From the NCBI GenBank assembly GCA_025201345.1, contig JAIXMG010000013.1:764224-828223 (forward strand): a stretch of DNA of 64,000 nt, given 5' to 3'. This stretch comes from Thamnidium elegans. Taxonomy: Eukaryota; Mucoromycota; Mucoromycetes; Mucorales; Mucoraceae. The translations under genes and the position numbers were made by a program. Within the stretch, counting starts at the first letter, position 1. Each line of letters starts with the position of its first letter. Under the pieces are notes generated by a model, which saw only the letters and a program-made list of their open reading frames with translations, was not told the DNA's origin and made no database searches. This document shows, piece by piece, positions 23,724 to 35,219 of this stretch.

Positions 23724-24066
23724 TAATAATTATTATAAAAAAAAAGCAGGCGATTTTAATAAAGAGCGAAAATGATGTCAAATAATTATATTATAATACA
23801 GTAACATTTTTTTTTTTTCATTGTCCATTACTGAACAATGCAATGTCACACTAACTAAAAAATTTGATTTATTACAACAATATGTTGTCATGCTTTACTT
23901 TACCCAATTTGGATAGTTTTTTTTTTAATTTTTTATTTTTTGTTATTAGAAATGTTATATATACAATTATAAAAAAATAAAAAGAGAAGGGAGAGGATGC
24001 AAGTAAATATATAATTATGAATGGTGTGTGTGTGCGTTTTTTTAAGCTAATAAAAAAAGCTTTTTT
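23724..24066. other. Intergenic between convergent genes
   Basis: AT-rich spacer between the dioxygenase stop and the stop of the minus-strand zinc-finger ORF. Nothing beyond homopolymers is visible. Confidence 0.5.
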
Positions 24067-24300
24067 TTAGTGCTGATAGAGTTGCTGGTGATTTGCCAAA
24101 TTGCCAAGAGAATGAAATTTTCTATGACAAGCATTACAACGTACAGCAGAAGATTTCACTTGTGTATTTGAAAACCAAGCATTCGATTTTATTTGTGTTG
24201 CAAGTGTCATCATGTTTTCTTCTAATTCATTTAATGGCCAGTCCTGATATCGTGTGGATGACAGCAATTTATTTGATGATATAGGAATGGAAGCAAGCAT
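24067..24300 (-). CDS. Small single C2H2 zinc-finger protein
   Basis: A 77-codon open frame from an ATG at 24300. The last 30 residues form one C2H2 finger, CNACHRKFHSLGNLANHQQL followed by YQH (C-x2-C, Phe, Leu, then two His). The N-terminal half is ordinary (NELEENMMTLATQIK) and could pack as a helix. No intron is needed. It may bind nucleic acid or protein; a lone finger is not enough to say which. The finger pattern and codon use differ from random frames nearby, so I think it is real, although it could be the last exon of a longer gene. Confidence 0.55.
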   Translation of the reverse strand: MLASIPISSNKLLSSTRYQDWPLNELEENMMTLATQIKSNAWFSNTQVKSSAVRCNACHRKFHSLGNLANHQQLYQH

Positions 24301-24700
24301 TATATAAAAAAGAGAATAAAGAAGAAAGAAAAAAATAGGGAAAAAAGTAACTGATATTTATACTATTTTGAGTGTAGGTTTGTGGATAAAAGCGGGGGAA
24401 AATTAGAGTGCCGTTTTGTTCTAACCCCGTGTTGTTTCCAGTGTAATGAATGATCAAAAGAAAGAGCCCACATCTTTTTATTTATTTATCATGCTCGGGA
24501 GGGAAATTTAGAGTTTATCTTCATTCCGTACCATCCTTTTTGTCCTTGTGATTATACAGAAGATAAAAAAAGAAAAACGCGCTGTTTTAATTCTTGTGAC
24601 GTTTATAGGAGCGAGGACGTGGCGCGCTCAAGTATACCATACTTGTATACTTTGAGGTACCTAAATAAATTTTTTTCTTCTTCTTTTTAAACAATTTAAA
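24301..24700. other. Divergent intergenic region (zinc-finger ORF / RAD23)
   Basis: The sequence between two divergently transcribed genes should hold both promoters. A GC-richer patch at about 24580-24660 includes an imperfect dyad around AGTATACCATACTTGTATACT. No specific factor site can be assigned. Confidence 0.4.
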
Positions 24701-25651
24701 ATGGGTGCTTTGGTAAAAAAAAAACACACACACACACACACAAAGGAAAAAAAAAATTTATTGACAACAATTTTCGTTTAAAATAGCAAATTACTATCAA
24801 AACTCTTCAACAAAAGTCTTTTAAACTTGAAGTAGATTCTTCCGACTCTGTAAGTGATAAAACAATAACAATAAAAAAAACATTGCTGATTAAAACTTTT
24901 TTAAATAATTTTTTAGATCCTTTCTGTTAAAGAAAAGATTGAAAAGACTCAAGGTCATCCTATTTCACAACAAAAGCTCATTTTCTCTGGTATGTAATTT
25001 ATATACATGTATAAAAAAATATATATTAAAAAAAAACGTGTGTGTAGGTAAAATTCTTGCCGATGAAAAGAATATTGAGGAATACAAAATTAGCGAAAAG
25101 GATTTTTTGGTTGTCATGGTTTCTAAGCCTAAGGCTGTACCTACTCCCAAACCAGCAGATCCTGTTGCTGAACCTGCAGCAGCAGCATCTCCTGTTGCTA
25201 CAGCTGCTGTTGCTGCTGCTGTTGCACCCGTTGCTGCTGAACCTGCTGCGGCTGCTCCTATCGCTGCCGCCGCTTCTCCTGCTGCACCTGAAGCCACATC
25301 CACTCCCTCTGAAAATGCCGGTAGTGATTCTCAATTAGGTAAGAATATATGTGTATGTGCGTGTGCGTGTGTGTACGGGTCACTGATCGAAAATTGATTT
25401 TTAAAAAGTTACTGGAACTCAGCTCGATGGTGTTCTTCAAAATATGATGGAAATGGGTTTTGAGCGTGAACAATGTGTTCGTGCCCTTCGTGCTAGTTTC
25501 AACAACCCTGATAGAGCAGTTGAATACCTTTTTAATGTATGGTGAAAAATTAAAAAAAAAAATACAAGGAATGATTGATTAAATTTTATATGAATATATA
25601 TAGGGTATTCCTCAAAATATTTTGGAAGAAATGAATGCTAGTCAACAAGCT

Positions 25652-25682
<31 letters not shown>

Positions 25683-26400
25683 CTCCTCAACAAGCTCCTC
25701 AACAAGCTGCACCTACTTCACCTACTACCGAAGCCGCTTCAAGTAAAGAGCTTCTTTTTTTTTTCTACTAGTGAAATTCATGCTAAAATTATTTTATTTT
25801 TATTTTGTAGATGCACCTTTAAACTTATTTGCAGCAGCACAACAACAAGCTCAACAACAACAACAACAGCAACAATCCGAAGGAGGAAATAATGCAGATT
25901 TTGCTGGTTTAAGAAATACACCACACTTTCAACAAATTCGTCAGTTGGTTCAATCTAACCCTGCTTTACTTCAACCTTTGCTTCAACAGTTGGGTCAATC
26001 CAATCCTGAACTTTTAAGATCAATTAATGCAGATCCTAATGGATTTTTACAAGCTTTGTTGGAAGGTGCTGAAGATGAAGAAGGTAGTGCTCCTCCTGGA
26101 TCTTCTATGGTTCAAGTCACACAAGAAGAAAAGGAAGCTATTGACAGAGTAAAGTATATTTTATTAAGAGATAAGGGAATCATTTAATTTATTGACCTAT
26201 TATAATTATTAGTTGGTTGCTTTAGGATTTGACAGAGGTATTGTTATTGAAGCTTATTTTGCTTGTGATAAAAACGAAGGTAAAAAAAAAATATTAATAC
26301 AAGTTAAAAAAGAAGAAAAGAATATTGACGCCTTTTTTTTTTTTATTTTATTTTAGAATTGGCAGCAAATTACTTGTTTGAACATGGATTTGAAGAATAA
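24701..26400 (+). CDS. RAD23: RAD23 UBL-UBA shuttle protein
   Basis: Nine exons (24701-24712, 24787-24849, 24917-24989, 25048-25338, 25409-25536, 25604-25742, 25811-26148, 26213-26279, 26357-26400) encode 384 residues. Order: N-terminal ubiquitin-like domain ([15 protein letters not shown] ... LIFSGKILAD), an Ala/Pro-rich linker, UBA1 ([20 protein letters not shown]), a poly-Gln linker, the XPC/Rad4-binding domain ([20 protein letters not shown]), and UBA2 ending [10 protein letters not shown]. Rad23 carries ubiquitinated proteins to the proteasome and stabilises Rad4/XPC in nucleotide excision repair. The first exon is only 12 nt (MGAL) before the usual start of the UBL, so the true start could differ slightly. 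Domain set is complete. Confidence 0.95.
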
Positions 26401-26759
26401 ATTTAAATTTTTTTGGGGATCTTTTTTTTTTTTTTTTTTTCCATCCCCAATAAAATTTCGATTTACATATAAAAAATTATAAGCAAAATCCCTCTTTTTC
26501 TTTTACTGGTTTTTTTTTTAATTGCTATTTAAATGGGTTTTTTTATTATTATTTTTTTTAAAAAAAAAAAAGCTCATTGTTTTACTGCAAAAACTTGTAT
26601 TCCCAATCGTCTTTGATGAAAAAGTAGAATCTGTCAGAAAATTTTTGTTGGGGATGAAAAAAAAAACATCAGTCACAAAAAAAAGAGAAAAAAGTTTTTG
26701 GAGTTTGAGTTTTTCTTTTCGTTTTTCCCTTTTTCTTTTTTAAAAAAACTTCTTTTTTA
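26401..26759. other. Intergenic, RAD23 3' flank and NAP1 promoter
   Basis: Contains T runs and a T7A12 palindrome near 26550-26572, and a T-rich leader directly before the NAP1 ATG. The short open frame at 26522-26743 is low-complexity K/F/L. Confidence 0.5.
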
Positions 26760-28232
26760 ATGGATCAGCAAGCAGGTAAAATAATATAATAATGTAAAAG
26801 AGTGTTGCTAGGAAACAAAATATACTCATAATATTATTTAGTTGATATCAAAAATAAGAAATTTACTGCACCTACACCTCAAAACACACCTATTAACACA
26901 GCACCCATCAATTCCCAATTTAACCCATCCATCCCGGCTATTACTGAAGAAATGGAAACTATTACTACTTCCGGTAAATTGAAAGCGACTAATCTTTTTC
27001 TTTTTTTTTTTTTTTTTAGCTTGAAAAATATACTTATTCTTTATATCTTATTAAATAGGCGCTGCTGCCTCTAACCCTGCTCTTATGAGTATGCTCCAAG
27101 GTAAATTAGGTAACCTTATGGGTGAACCTCTTCCTACCTCTGTTCAACGTCGTGTAAACGGTCTCAAATTCCTTCAATCCAAGCACACTGAATTAGAAGG
27201 TAAATTCCAAGAAGAAGTCTTGGCTTTAGAAAAGAAATACCTCGAATTGTATCGTCCTTATTATAACAAGCGTGCTGAAGTCATTGCTGGTAAATATGAA
27301 CCTACTGAAGAGGAAGTTGCTATTGGTGCCAAGGTAGATGAGGATAGTGATGATGAGGAGGACATGAAGGATGAGGAGGAGGAAAAGATTGAGGAAGATA
27401 AGGATGATGAGGAAGTTACTGGTATCCCCGAGTTCTGGTTAACTGCTTTAAAGACTCACCCTCAAATTAGTGAAACTATTACTGATGCTGATTGTGATGT
27501 CCTTAAACATCTTGTTGATATCCGTATGACTTATCTCGAAAAGCCTGGTTTCCAACTTGATTTTGAGTTCACTGAAAATGATTTCTTTACCGATAAGGTT
27601 TTAACAAAAACTTACCATTATCAAGATAATGTTACCGGTGGTGATTACGTCTATGATCATGCTCGTGGCTGTGAAATCCATTGGAAGGATGGTAAAGATT
27701 TGACTGTCACTGTTGAAACTAAGAAGCAACGTCATAAGGGTACCAACAAGACTCGTGTTGTAAAGCGTACTGTTCCTGCTGATACCTTCTTCAACTTCTT
27801 TAGTCCTCCTGTTCTTCCCGAGGATTCTGAAGAACTTGATGAAGAGGAAGCTGAAGGTTTAGATGCCAAGTTGGAAGCTGATTATGAAATGGGTGAAGAG
27901 TTCAAGGAGAAGCTTATTCCCCATGCTGTTGATTTCTTTACTGGTAAGGCTCTTGAATACGAGGATTACGAGGAGGAGTCTGATTTCGAGGTAATTTTTT
28001 TTTCTATATTTTAATTTTTTTTTTTTTATTGACTTCTTTTTTCTTTATTATAGGATGATTTCCTTACTGATGAAGATAATGAAGATGATGATGAAGAGGA
28101 GGAGGATGATGATGATGATGATGATGATACTGTAAGTTTTACTTCATTTATAACATGCGCTGCATAAAACTAACCTATTTTTTTTAGCCTGCTAACAAGA
28201 CCGAAAACGCTCCCGAGTGTAAGCAATCTTAA
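26760..28232 (+). CDS. NAP1: Nucleosome assembly protein 1 (NAP1)
   Basis: Five exons (26760-26775, 26842-26973, 27059-27990, 28054-28131, 28188-28232) encode 400 residues. The core follows NAP1: NGLKFLQSKHTELEGKFQEE and ALEKKYLELYRPYYNKRAEV (long dimerisation helix), an acidic insert, then GIPEFWLTALKTHPQISETI, DFEFTENDFF and TVPADTFFNFFSPP. The tail is strongly acidic and ends ECKQS, a CaaX prenylation box like the CKQQ of animal NAP1L1. NAP1 is an H2A-H2B chaperone that shuttles between cytoplasm and nucleus and assists nucleosome assembly. The 16-nt first exon starts at the first ATG after a T-rich leader. Confidence 0.95.
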
Positions 28233-30411
28233 ATACTATAAAAACATTTCTGAGCTCCATAAACTTTTTTTTTATTATAAAATCATTTTTGTCTCTTTTT
28301 TTTAAAAAAATTTATCCCCTCTTTGTATATCGAAATTTAGTTAGTAAAGTTATTTTGCATGATTTTGAGGAAAGTGGTTTACCTGTCATTTTCTGATCTA
28401 CATATAGTTTCTTTTTTTTTTTACTTGGACATTTGCGCTGGATCTGCAGTAATAGATCATATTTGGATACGTTCTTGTGAAGTGGGAGATTTGGGTCCAT
28501 AACCAGCAGCTGATATTTTTACCTTTCTATTTATACATTTGTAAAAAAAAATCAACAAATAGTTATAATACACCATCATTCAATTGGCCATTAACGAACT
28601 GTCACAGCGTTAAAAAAAAAAACAAAAAAAGAGGCAGTATTACAGCCGAGTGGCACACATTCGAATGTTTTTTTAAAGTATTGCGCCATCCGACAGTAAT
28701 ATTGTGCAGACATCGCGCTACGTTTTTTTTTTTTTTTTTTTTTTTTTTTTTGGTTTTAGTACATTTTCTTTGGACTTCTTAAAAGTTCTTGCCCATATAA
28801 TTAATTCTCTGTTGCCGCCTTTTTACTTCAAAGATCTATCTCTGATTTCCTTCACAGCACTCTTAAACCCAGGTGTAGCATCCTTAAGGTAACCAGGTAT
28901 CTCTCCTCAATAGTCCAACGGCTAGAATTTTATCGCTTAAGGTAACCCTAGTTAAAGTTAATTGCGTTGAAATTCGCATAGTTCTCTTCGATGTACTCTA
29001 TTACAGATAGTGTTCATTTTTGAAGTGTTAAAAGAGAAAGAGGGTGAGTGAGTGAGAAAGGGAAAAAGGAGGAACGCAAAAAAAAAAAAGAAGAAAAAGG
29101 AAAACACGTAAAAAAAAAAAAAAAGCGAAAAAATCCCTTCGCGTCATAATTTGTTCATTTCGGGGAGGTTTTTTCTTCCAACATGGCGTTTGGAAATACA
29201 TGGATTTATTCGTGTATTATAATGAAGAAGTATTTCTATACATTTTGGCTTAGGATACATGGTTCCTTGCTTGGTAGCATTATGTGGCTCTCTGGATAAT
29301 TTGGATGGTTTTCGATAATTATAGGTTACTTTGGTTTTTGAAGAGTGATCATTTTTATATTACAAGTCCTAATGGCTAAACAAATATTGGAACAGAGTTG
29401 TCACATTGGAAACTTTAACATCGTTAACCTCGAACCGAAAAAAATACTAAGTCAACGTAAAATGGTGCCCTTTTATAGTTTGAGATAAAAAAGTATCTAC
29501 GTCGTTTTCTTTCTGGCATATTATCTACTTAATAATAATGAGGCTAATTGCAAAACATACTTGTGATATCCGAACTACACTAATAGAAAAAAAAAAAAAA
29601 AAAAAAAAAACTGACCGTAAAGATTTGCTAAATTTAACAGAACGAAAAGTATCCATCAAACTCTTCACCACGATCTTGAGCAAAATAGTTACAGGAGTAA
29701 AAAAAAAAAAGGATTTATATTTTCAACGCTTTTTTGAAAGCAAAGTTCGCTCTCCTTGCTTTATCCTTTCCAATAAAGATCGAACCACTTCGAACATTCA
29801 GAGTAATATGTCTCAGTAGGTGCAAGTATTGCGACTTGTACATTCTTAGCAATTTATTTTAGGGCGCAAAGTACCCTGGACCCAAAGCCTGAAGTATCAT
29901 TAGACAAATGAAGGCTCTTTGGTTCGGCTATACCTGGTTTTTTTTTTTTTTTTTTTTTTTTAAACTCGTTCAAATAATCACGCAAAGGTATCTTTGGAGT
30001 CGCGTTTTTGTTATATAAGTCAATTTCTTTTAACTCAGTATCATTGAACTTACATTTTCCTTCGATTTTTTTTTAAGAGCTCTCGTCTCACTTCATTCTT
30101 TGTTGTTACAACAATCTCTCTTTTTAAAACCCCCTGAACCGTATATGCATAGAAAGCAGATAACAGAAGTAATGAAACTGATTATGAACACTTTAGCTTT
30201 ATCCGGGCCAGAACTTATCGATACAGTGACGCATGTAAGGTAGCTTTATATACCTTGTATATCGAAATATATATAGCAGTAACCTCCCTTTTACCCATAA
30301 ATTTATCAGCTATGATATTAACCTGTCAATTTATCTTTTTTTTTTCAGGTTTAGTTATGAATTTTTTTTCAAGCTATTTACTTCTTTTCTTTTTCTTTTT
30401 CGCTTTAACTC
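28233..30411. other. Large intergenic region with possible minor ORFs
   Basis: About 2.2 kb. A minus-strand frame at 28312-28500 (MDPNLPLHKNVSKYDLLLQI...) could be one exon of a small gene and contains a possible intron, but no continuation is visible. A tRNA-like fragment between two 12-bp direct repeats lies at 28883-28947. The rest is AT-rich with very long homopolymers (28723-28750, 29589-29610, 29939-29960). I see no clear gene. Confidence 0.4.
28312..28500 (-). CDS. Possible small ORF or exon, unknown
   Basis: Sixty-two codons from an ATG at 28500. The first 27 residues (hydrophilic, HKNVSKYDLLLQIQRKCPS) look like real protein; afterwards the frame passes through a poly-A run. An alternative reading splices at CCAA|GTAAAA to ...TATGTAG|ATCAG. 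It is downstream of, and convergent with, NAP1. No family recognised; it may be chance. Confidence 0.25.
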   Translation of the reverse strand: MDPNLPLHKNVSKYDLLLQIQRKCPSKKKKKLYVDQKMTGKPLSSKSCKITLLTKFRYTKRG

Positions 30412-30909
30412 ATGGTTTATTCTAGAGAAAAAATAATTGTCAACATTATCTATCCTTGTTATATATGTGCAGTTGAATTCGGTTCAGCAAAAGAAGTAAT
30501 GGGTCATATCTATCACGTTCATGGTTACTTCTTGAACCCTCGTCCAGCAGGTAGGAGTCGACCCTTAGAAAGACGGTATTCCTTTGAAAAAAGGGTTCTT
30601 GGTGATTGGGATATTCAACACTTTGCATGTCCTTCTTGTTGGTTTCATTGTGTAACTGATATTGAAATGTTAATGCAACATATTATGGAAATACATGATC
30701 CACCAAGAATTGAAGGATTTGTTCATCCTGCTAGTGATGAAGAAGAAGAGTATGAACTGGTAGAATCTAGTGAAGAGGAAAATAGCAATAACAACCAAGA
30801 AGAGAAATCTGATGATGAAGAAGTAGTTGGTAGTCGACAACAGCTTGGTAATGATATAATGACTACCATGGAAAAACTTAATGATACCTTTAAAAAATTC
30901 TTTTCATAA
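30412..30909 (+). CDS. Two-zinc-finger acidic protein, uncharacterised
   Basis: A single exon of 165 codons. Finger 1 is CYICAVEFGSAKEVMGHIYH followed by VH (C-x2-C ... H-x4-H) and finger 2 is CPSCWFHCVTDIEMLMQHIM followed by EIH, both of C2H2 type with spacing typical of RNA- or protein-binding fingers. Between them is a basic stretch (RPAGRSRPLERRYSFEKR). The tail after residue 105 is acidic (DEEEEYELVESSEEE, KSDDEEVV) and ends in a short amphipathic helix. No signal peptide or membrane segment. I do not recognise a named family; codon use and the two intact fingers make it a credible gene. Confidence 0.7.
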   Translation: MVYSREKIIVNIIYPCYICAVEFGSAKEVMGHIYHVHGYFLNPRPAGRSRPLERRYSFEKRVLGDWDIQHFACPSCWFHCVTDIEMLMQHIMEIHDPPRIEGFVHPASDEEEEYELVESSEEENSNNNQEEKSDDEEVVGSRQQLGNDIMTTMEKLNDTFKKFFS

Positions 30910-32038
30910 TAAATCACATGTACAAATGCTCATTGAATGATATTATCACAGTAGTACAGGTTAACTATTAAATCGAAAACGGCATTCTTCGTATCTCACA
31001 CCGGAAAAAAAAAGGATAGGTAATTTAACGTGTACAGTACTAAAAAAAAACTTGCGTGTTTCTCGTAGTGGATTAAATGATGTATACATTAAGTAAAAAT
31101 ACACATGGGTTGCTTTATCAGGGTTTATTAATAGAGTAAATTCATTGTGAGATTTAAGCCCGAGATGAACCGATTGTTCCATATGATTGAAGCCAAACAT
31201 AGCATAACGAGTTAATAGTTTCATAAAGATTTTATTTTGGAGAGAAAAAGGAAAGTGTCTACAGGTGTAAATACACAAAAATAACCAGTTTTTTTTTTTC
31301 GTCGTATCACTTTTACCTTACTAGTTGATACCCTGTCATTTCTGTATGCAGATTTTTTTTTTTTTGCGTAGTGCGTATATTTTTTTTTAAAAAAAAAGGA
31401 AGCACAAAGTACAAAGAGGTTTCTTTAAAAGTGATAGGTGGTCCTATTCTTTAAAGATATATGTGCTTAAACAGTGTATAACAAAAAAAAAAAAAAGGAG
31501 TTGTCAGTGAGAGAAAATAATAGTAACTTATTATATAAAAGTTTTTTGTCAAGTAAAATCATGAGATCTCGTTTTTATTTTCTATCAGTTATCCCGGCCC
31601 CGAGGGTTTTATTACTCCTGAATGCGTTTGAAAACATGTCGTTTCATCATACACAGTATAAATTGCATTATTGGAGGTACAAGAAATGCATAAATCTTAT
31701 CCTGATCAACCCAGCTGATGTTTACCACAAAAAAAATATTTTTTCTTTACATGACCTGAAAGAATGGATCCGTAAAGGAATACACACGTATACAATTAGC
31801 TTTATGCGATATATGTAAATATGTAGAGCTTGAATTAAGGTTGTAGCATAAATATCTAACACTGGTATTATCGCGAAACATATTTATTTTGTATATGGTA
31901 AAAAAGGGGGGACGTTTTTTTTTTTTCCCTTTTGATTATTTACATTGTTTTATCTCTATGTTTGGTTTAAACAAATCTAAACAAAAAAGAATAAAATTAA
32001 CAAAAACAATTCATTTCTTCTTATCCCAATTTTTTAAG
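30910..32038. other. Region of unclear coding potential
   Basis: Minus-strand frame 31255-30961 (after an AG at 31279) is open for about 100 codons and protein-like (RYAMFGFNHMEQSVHLGLKS), ending FRFNS then stop. Plus-strand 31561-31818 is also open for 86 codons (MRSRFYFLSV...). Neither resembles a family I know, and I could not join them into one gene. A T9A9 palindrome is at about 31380-31399. Confidence 0.35.
30961..31278 (-). CDS. Hypothetical terminal exon, unknown protein
   Basis: A protein-like frame on the minus strand ends at the TAA at 30961-30963. It includes EFTLLINPDKATHVYFYLMY and VRYEECRFRFNS. A CTGTAG at 31279 could be a splice acceptor, which would make this the last exon of a longer gene whose upstream exons I cannot identify; internal Met codons (31222, 31200) could also serve as starts. 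A possible short intron (GTTTTTTTTTAG) lies inside. No function proposed. Confidence 0.35.
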   Translation of the reverse strand: MCIYTCRHFPFSLQNKIFMKLLTRYAMFGFNHMEQSVHLGLKSHNEFTLLINPDKATHVYFYLMYTSFNPLRETRKFFFSTVHVKLPILFFSGVRYEECRFRFNS

Positions 32039-32548
32039 TTACCTGAAATTATCACTTTGAACATAATAGTTGCCAACTTGCTTTTCATCAGGCATTAAAA
32101 TAAATGTTTGCGAAAATGTACGCTTTGATGGGTTATCGCCGTATTTGACAGTACCTGTAATGTTGATAAGGATACCACAAGATCCTTGTGCGTTCATGGT
32201 AGCTGTAAGTGGGTGACAATCATAAACATCGACTTCATGATGAGACATTGGTAAACGACCCAAGAATTCAGAGTATTGTTGAGCACCAAAAGCATTACCT
32301 AGATATTCATGTTAGTTGTTGTTTCCCTTTTTTTTTTCTATCTTTCTGCTTTACCATTCCATAAGATGGCAGAGTTTTCACGATACAGGTTGCCAAGATT
32401 CTATTAACAAGTTAGAACAGTTTTTTTTAAATCGATTTTTTTTTTATGGATATAACGTGCTTACTTGACGCTGTGTGTCGTAGTTTGGGTAAAAGAACTG
32501 AATAAACTGTTCGGTACTCTTTTCTGCTGTTCCAACAATGACTTCCAT
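32039..32548 (-). CDS. NXT1: NTF2-related mRNA export factor (NXT1/p15-like)
   Basis: Three exons on the minus strand (32465-32548, 32355-32400, 32039-32298) encode 129 residues, a normal size for a single NTF2 fold. Features: N-terminal helix with EQFIQFFYPNYDTQRQ, then NLYRENSAILWNGNAF, EFLGRLPMSHHEVDVYDCHP, GILINITGTVKYG and FSQTFILMPDE, ending YYVQSDNFR. The WNGN element and the LP...DCHP segment match NXT1/p15 better than Ran-binding NTF2. The likely role is heterodimerisation with the NXF1/Mex67 export receptor at nuclear pores. All splice sites are GT-AG and in frame. Confidence 0.88.
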
Positions 32549-33634
32549 AGTATATTTTGTTTAAAAATTAAAAAAGAGGTTGAAACAATGAAAAAAAAAA
32601 TATTCGGGAAGTCGTATAAAGCAGTCACGGTCGTATTTTCATGTAAAAGAAGCCAACTTAGTCCGAAGTATACCTTAAAGGGATTCATTTATGATTCAAA
32701 TTTAAGTTACTGCGTTAAGTTTAAGTTTACATAAGCAAGATTTAAGTTTTTTGCTTCCAACAAAAAAAAGGGGTACTACTTTACATAATTTAAGCTAAAA
32801 ATATATATTTAGTTGTGATTTTATTCGCTTTATATGAGAGTGGCTCTCCGGTATCCCATCTTTGCTTTCTTCATGCCAATAAGGCCAGTTATTCAGAGTC
32901 ATCAGATTTAACTAGTAGGTACGTAACAATACAAACAGAGTATATTGCGGAAAAAAACGAACGCTCTTGGACTTCGTTATCTTTGCTACACGCTTGGTCG
33001 ATTGATCTGCAATCATAAAAAAGTATTCAAGGCCAGCATATCTTGTCTCGTATAATCTTCTTGTCTTAGCAGTGCATAAACCGTATATATAACTTAATTG
33101 AAACCGTCCAAGAGTTCACAATTATAATCCAGGTCAAATCTGATGACCTGTTATTAGAAAAAAAAACAAAGAGAAGGAAGTGCATCTTCAAATATGTTAT
33201 ACTGAAGATAAAGGTAATAGATGACTAGTTTTTGTTATGACGTTTATAGAATACGTGTACTTATGAAACAAAACTTTAAAATACAATAACCAATATATTA
33301 ATGATGTTTTTAATAACTTTTTTTTTCTTCTACCAAGTACCCAATTCATTTTTCATATACTAAGTTTAAATAACCACAGCGTAACTTCAGGAATTTAGTA
33401 AATGATATTTTGGTTGTACATCCCCCTCCCTTTTTTTTTAGTTATTCAAAAAAAAAAAATCTTTTCTAAGCTATTTGTCTCACTTCAAAGTTAAAAAAGA
33501 TAGATGCTATATCAAATGACTTTTGGTCCGTGTTACTAAAATTTAATGCGTAACTAAAAAACATCTAGTTGCGAAATAAAATATACTTTGACTCCCTTTT
33601 TTTTTCTTTAATTTTCTAAATAAAAAGTGATAGT
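32549..33634. other. Intergenic between divergent NXT1 and HSPA12-like genes
   Basis: AT-rich. Open stretches at 32549-32734 and 32815-33018 lack ATG starts or known motifs and look like chance. Nothing else stands out. Confidence 0.5.
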
Positions 33635-35188
33635 ATGGAAGACAAGTATACTTTGCAACGTTATTCCCGGGGTGTATTTATTTGTAAGCAACCATTTTTC
33701 TTTTTCGTTTGGAATAGACAAGTTCTAGCATTTATTTATATATTATGTCTAACTATTACGTATAGACTTGGGAAACAATAGAGTTTATATTGAATCTTTT
33801 TATACTTCTACATCAACCTTTATAAGATCTGGCAAACTAATAATGTCTGTATATAAAATTAAAATGTATAAAATACGTGGTTTAACCGATATAAAATATA
33901 GAAAAGATACTTTTATTGAATACGATAAACAAAAAAAGAATATTTCAAGTTGGGGAGATTGTGATGTTAAAAGTGATACTGATGATAGCGTAAAGATTAA
34001 TAAATTTACAGAGAAATTATACCAATTATTTAAAAAGGACAGAGATTGTTGGAGCCAAGATGACACTTTCTTGTTACAAGCAATATCGGATTTTATGAGA
34101 CTATCAATAGAACAACTGATAAAAGAATCAAAAGAACTTAAAGTTACACGTGACCTTCATTACATTTTGGTTGTCCCGTCTGAATGGGAAGAAGACATTC
34201 GAGAAGACGTAATTCAACCTATTTTTATTCAAGCCAATTTAATATCAAAAAATGATCATAAAGACAGAATTCTGTTCTGCTCTGATCTCGAATCTTTCTA
34301 TTACTACACCTCAACCTTTTTTCATAAACCGGCAAAAGATACAGTTTTATGTAGACTCACTCCTATTAAAAAGAATCGAGTACTTATCAAGTTGGATTTA
34401 GTTTCCAGTATAAATTCTCTGTTTGACTTTTCTGATTCATTACTATTTCCAAAAGTCGTAAATTCAAACTCGCTAGATTTAAGCATCAGCCATATTAAAG
34501 ACAGTATAAGAGCACTTTTAAAGAATACGTTATTCCTTTCTATCCGAGAAGAAAATTTAGAAAGAATTATTGAAGCAATTTTTAGTAGCATCTCATACAC
34601 TAAGGTAATGTGGTGCTCTGTTATTAAAACAACCTAAATTGATAATTGATTTAAATAGGATAAAAATGAAGACGATGAAATGTTTTTGATGGTGCCTCTG
34701 ATTACTAATACTAGAGAGTGGGATTTGAATACATGCCAGGAAACATCTATAAAAACCATTCGTCCCTATGATATATGCGCTGAACTTAGTAAATATGTAC
34801 CTAATAATGTAAAGGATTTGATATCAAACAACCTTCTAAAGGATTATCCAATTATAACAACCATCGATAAATACTCTACTGAAATTGAACTCGATCAGAA
34901 TTTAGTAGATTGGTCAAAAAGTATGTTAGAGTATAATAGGATCAATTCTGGCCGTAGAACTAGCAATAAATTCAGAAATTTTAATCGTGATTTTCTACAA
35001 ATTGGAGCCATTGCGTACGTCTATGAGGCTATTCAAAGTTCCAATATGTATAGTAAACCAATCATATTACCAACAGATGAGCTAGCCTCTTATTCATCTA
35101 TATTTGTCAAGTCGAAACCTGATGCCATTATGAACATAGGTATATCAAACTGTCATAAATTATGAGAGAAAAAAAAAATATGCTAACG

Positions 35189-35219
<31 letters not shown>

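Noticed and set aside
24965..25334. Ala- and Ser-rich minus-strand frames
   Set aside because: They mirror the Ala/Pro-rich linker of RAD23 on the other strand.
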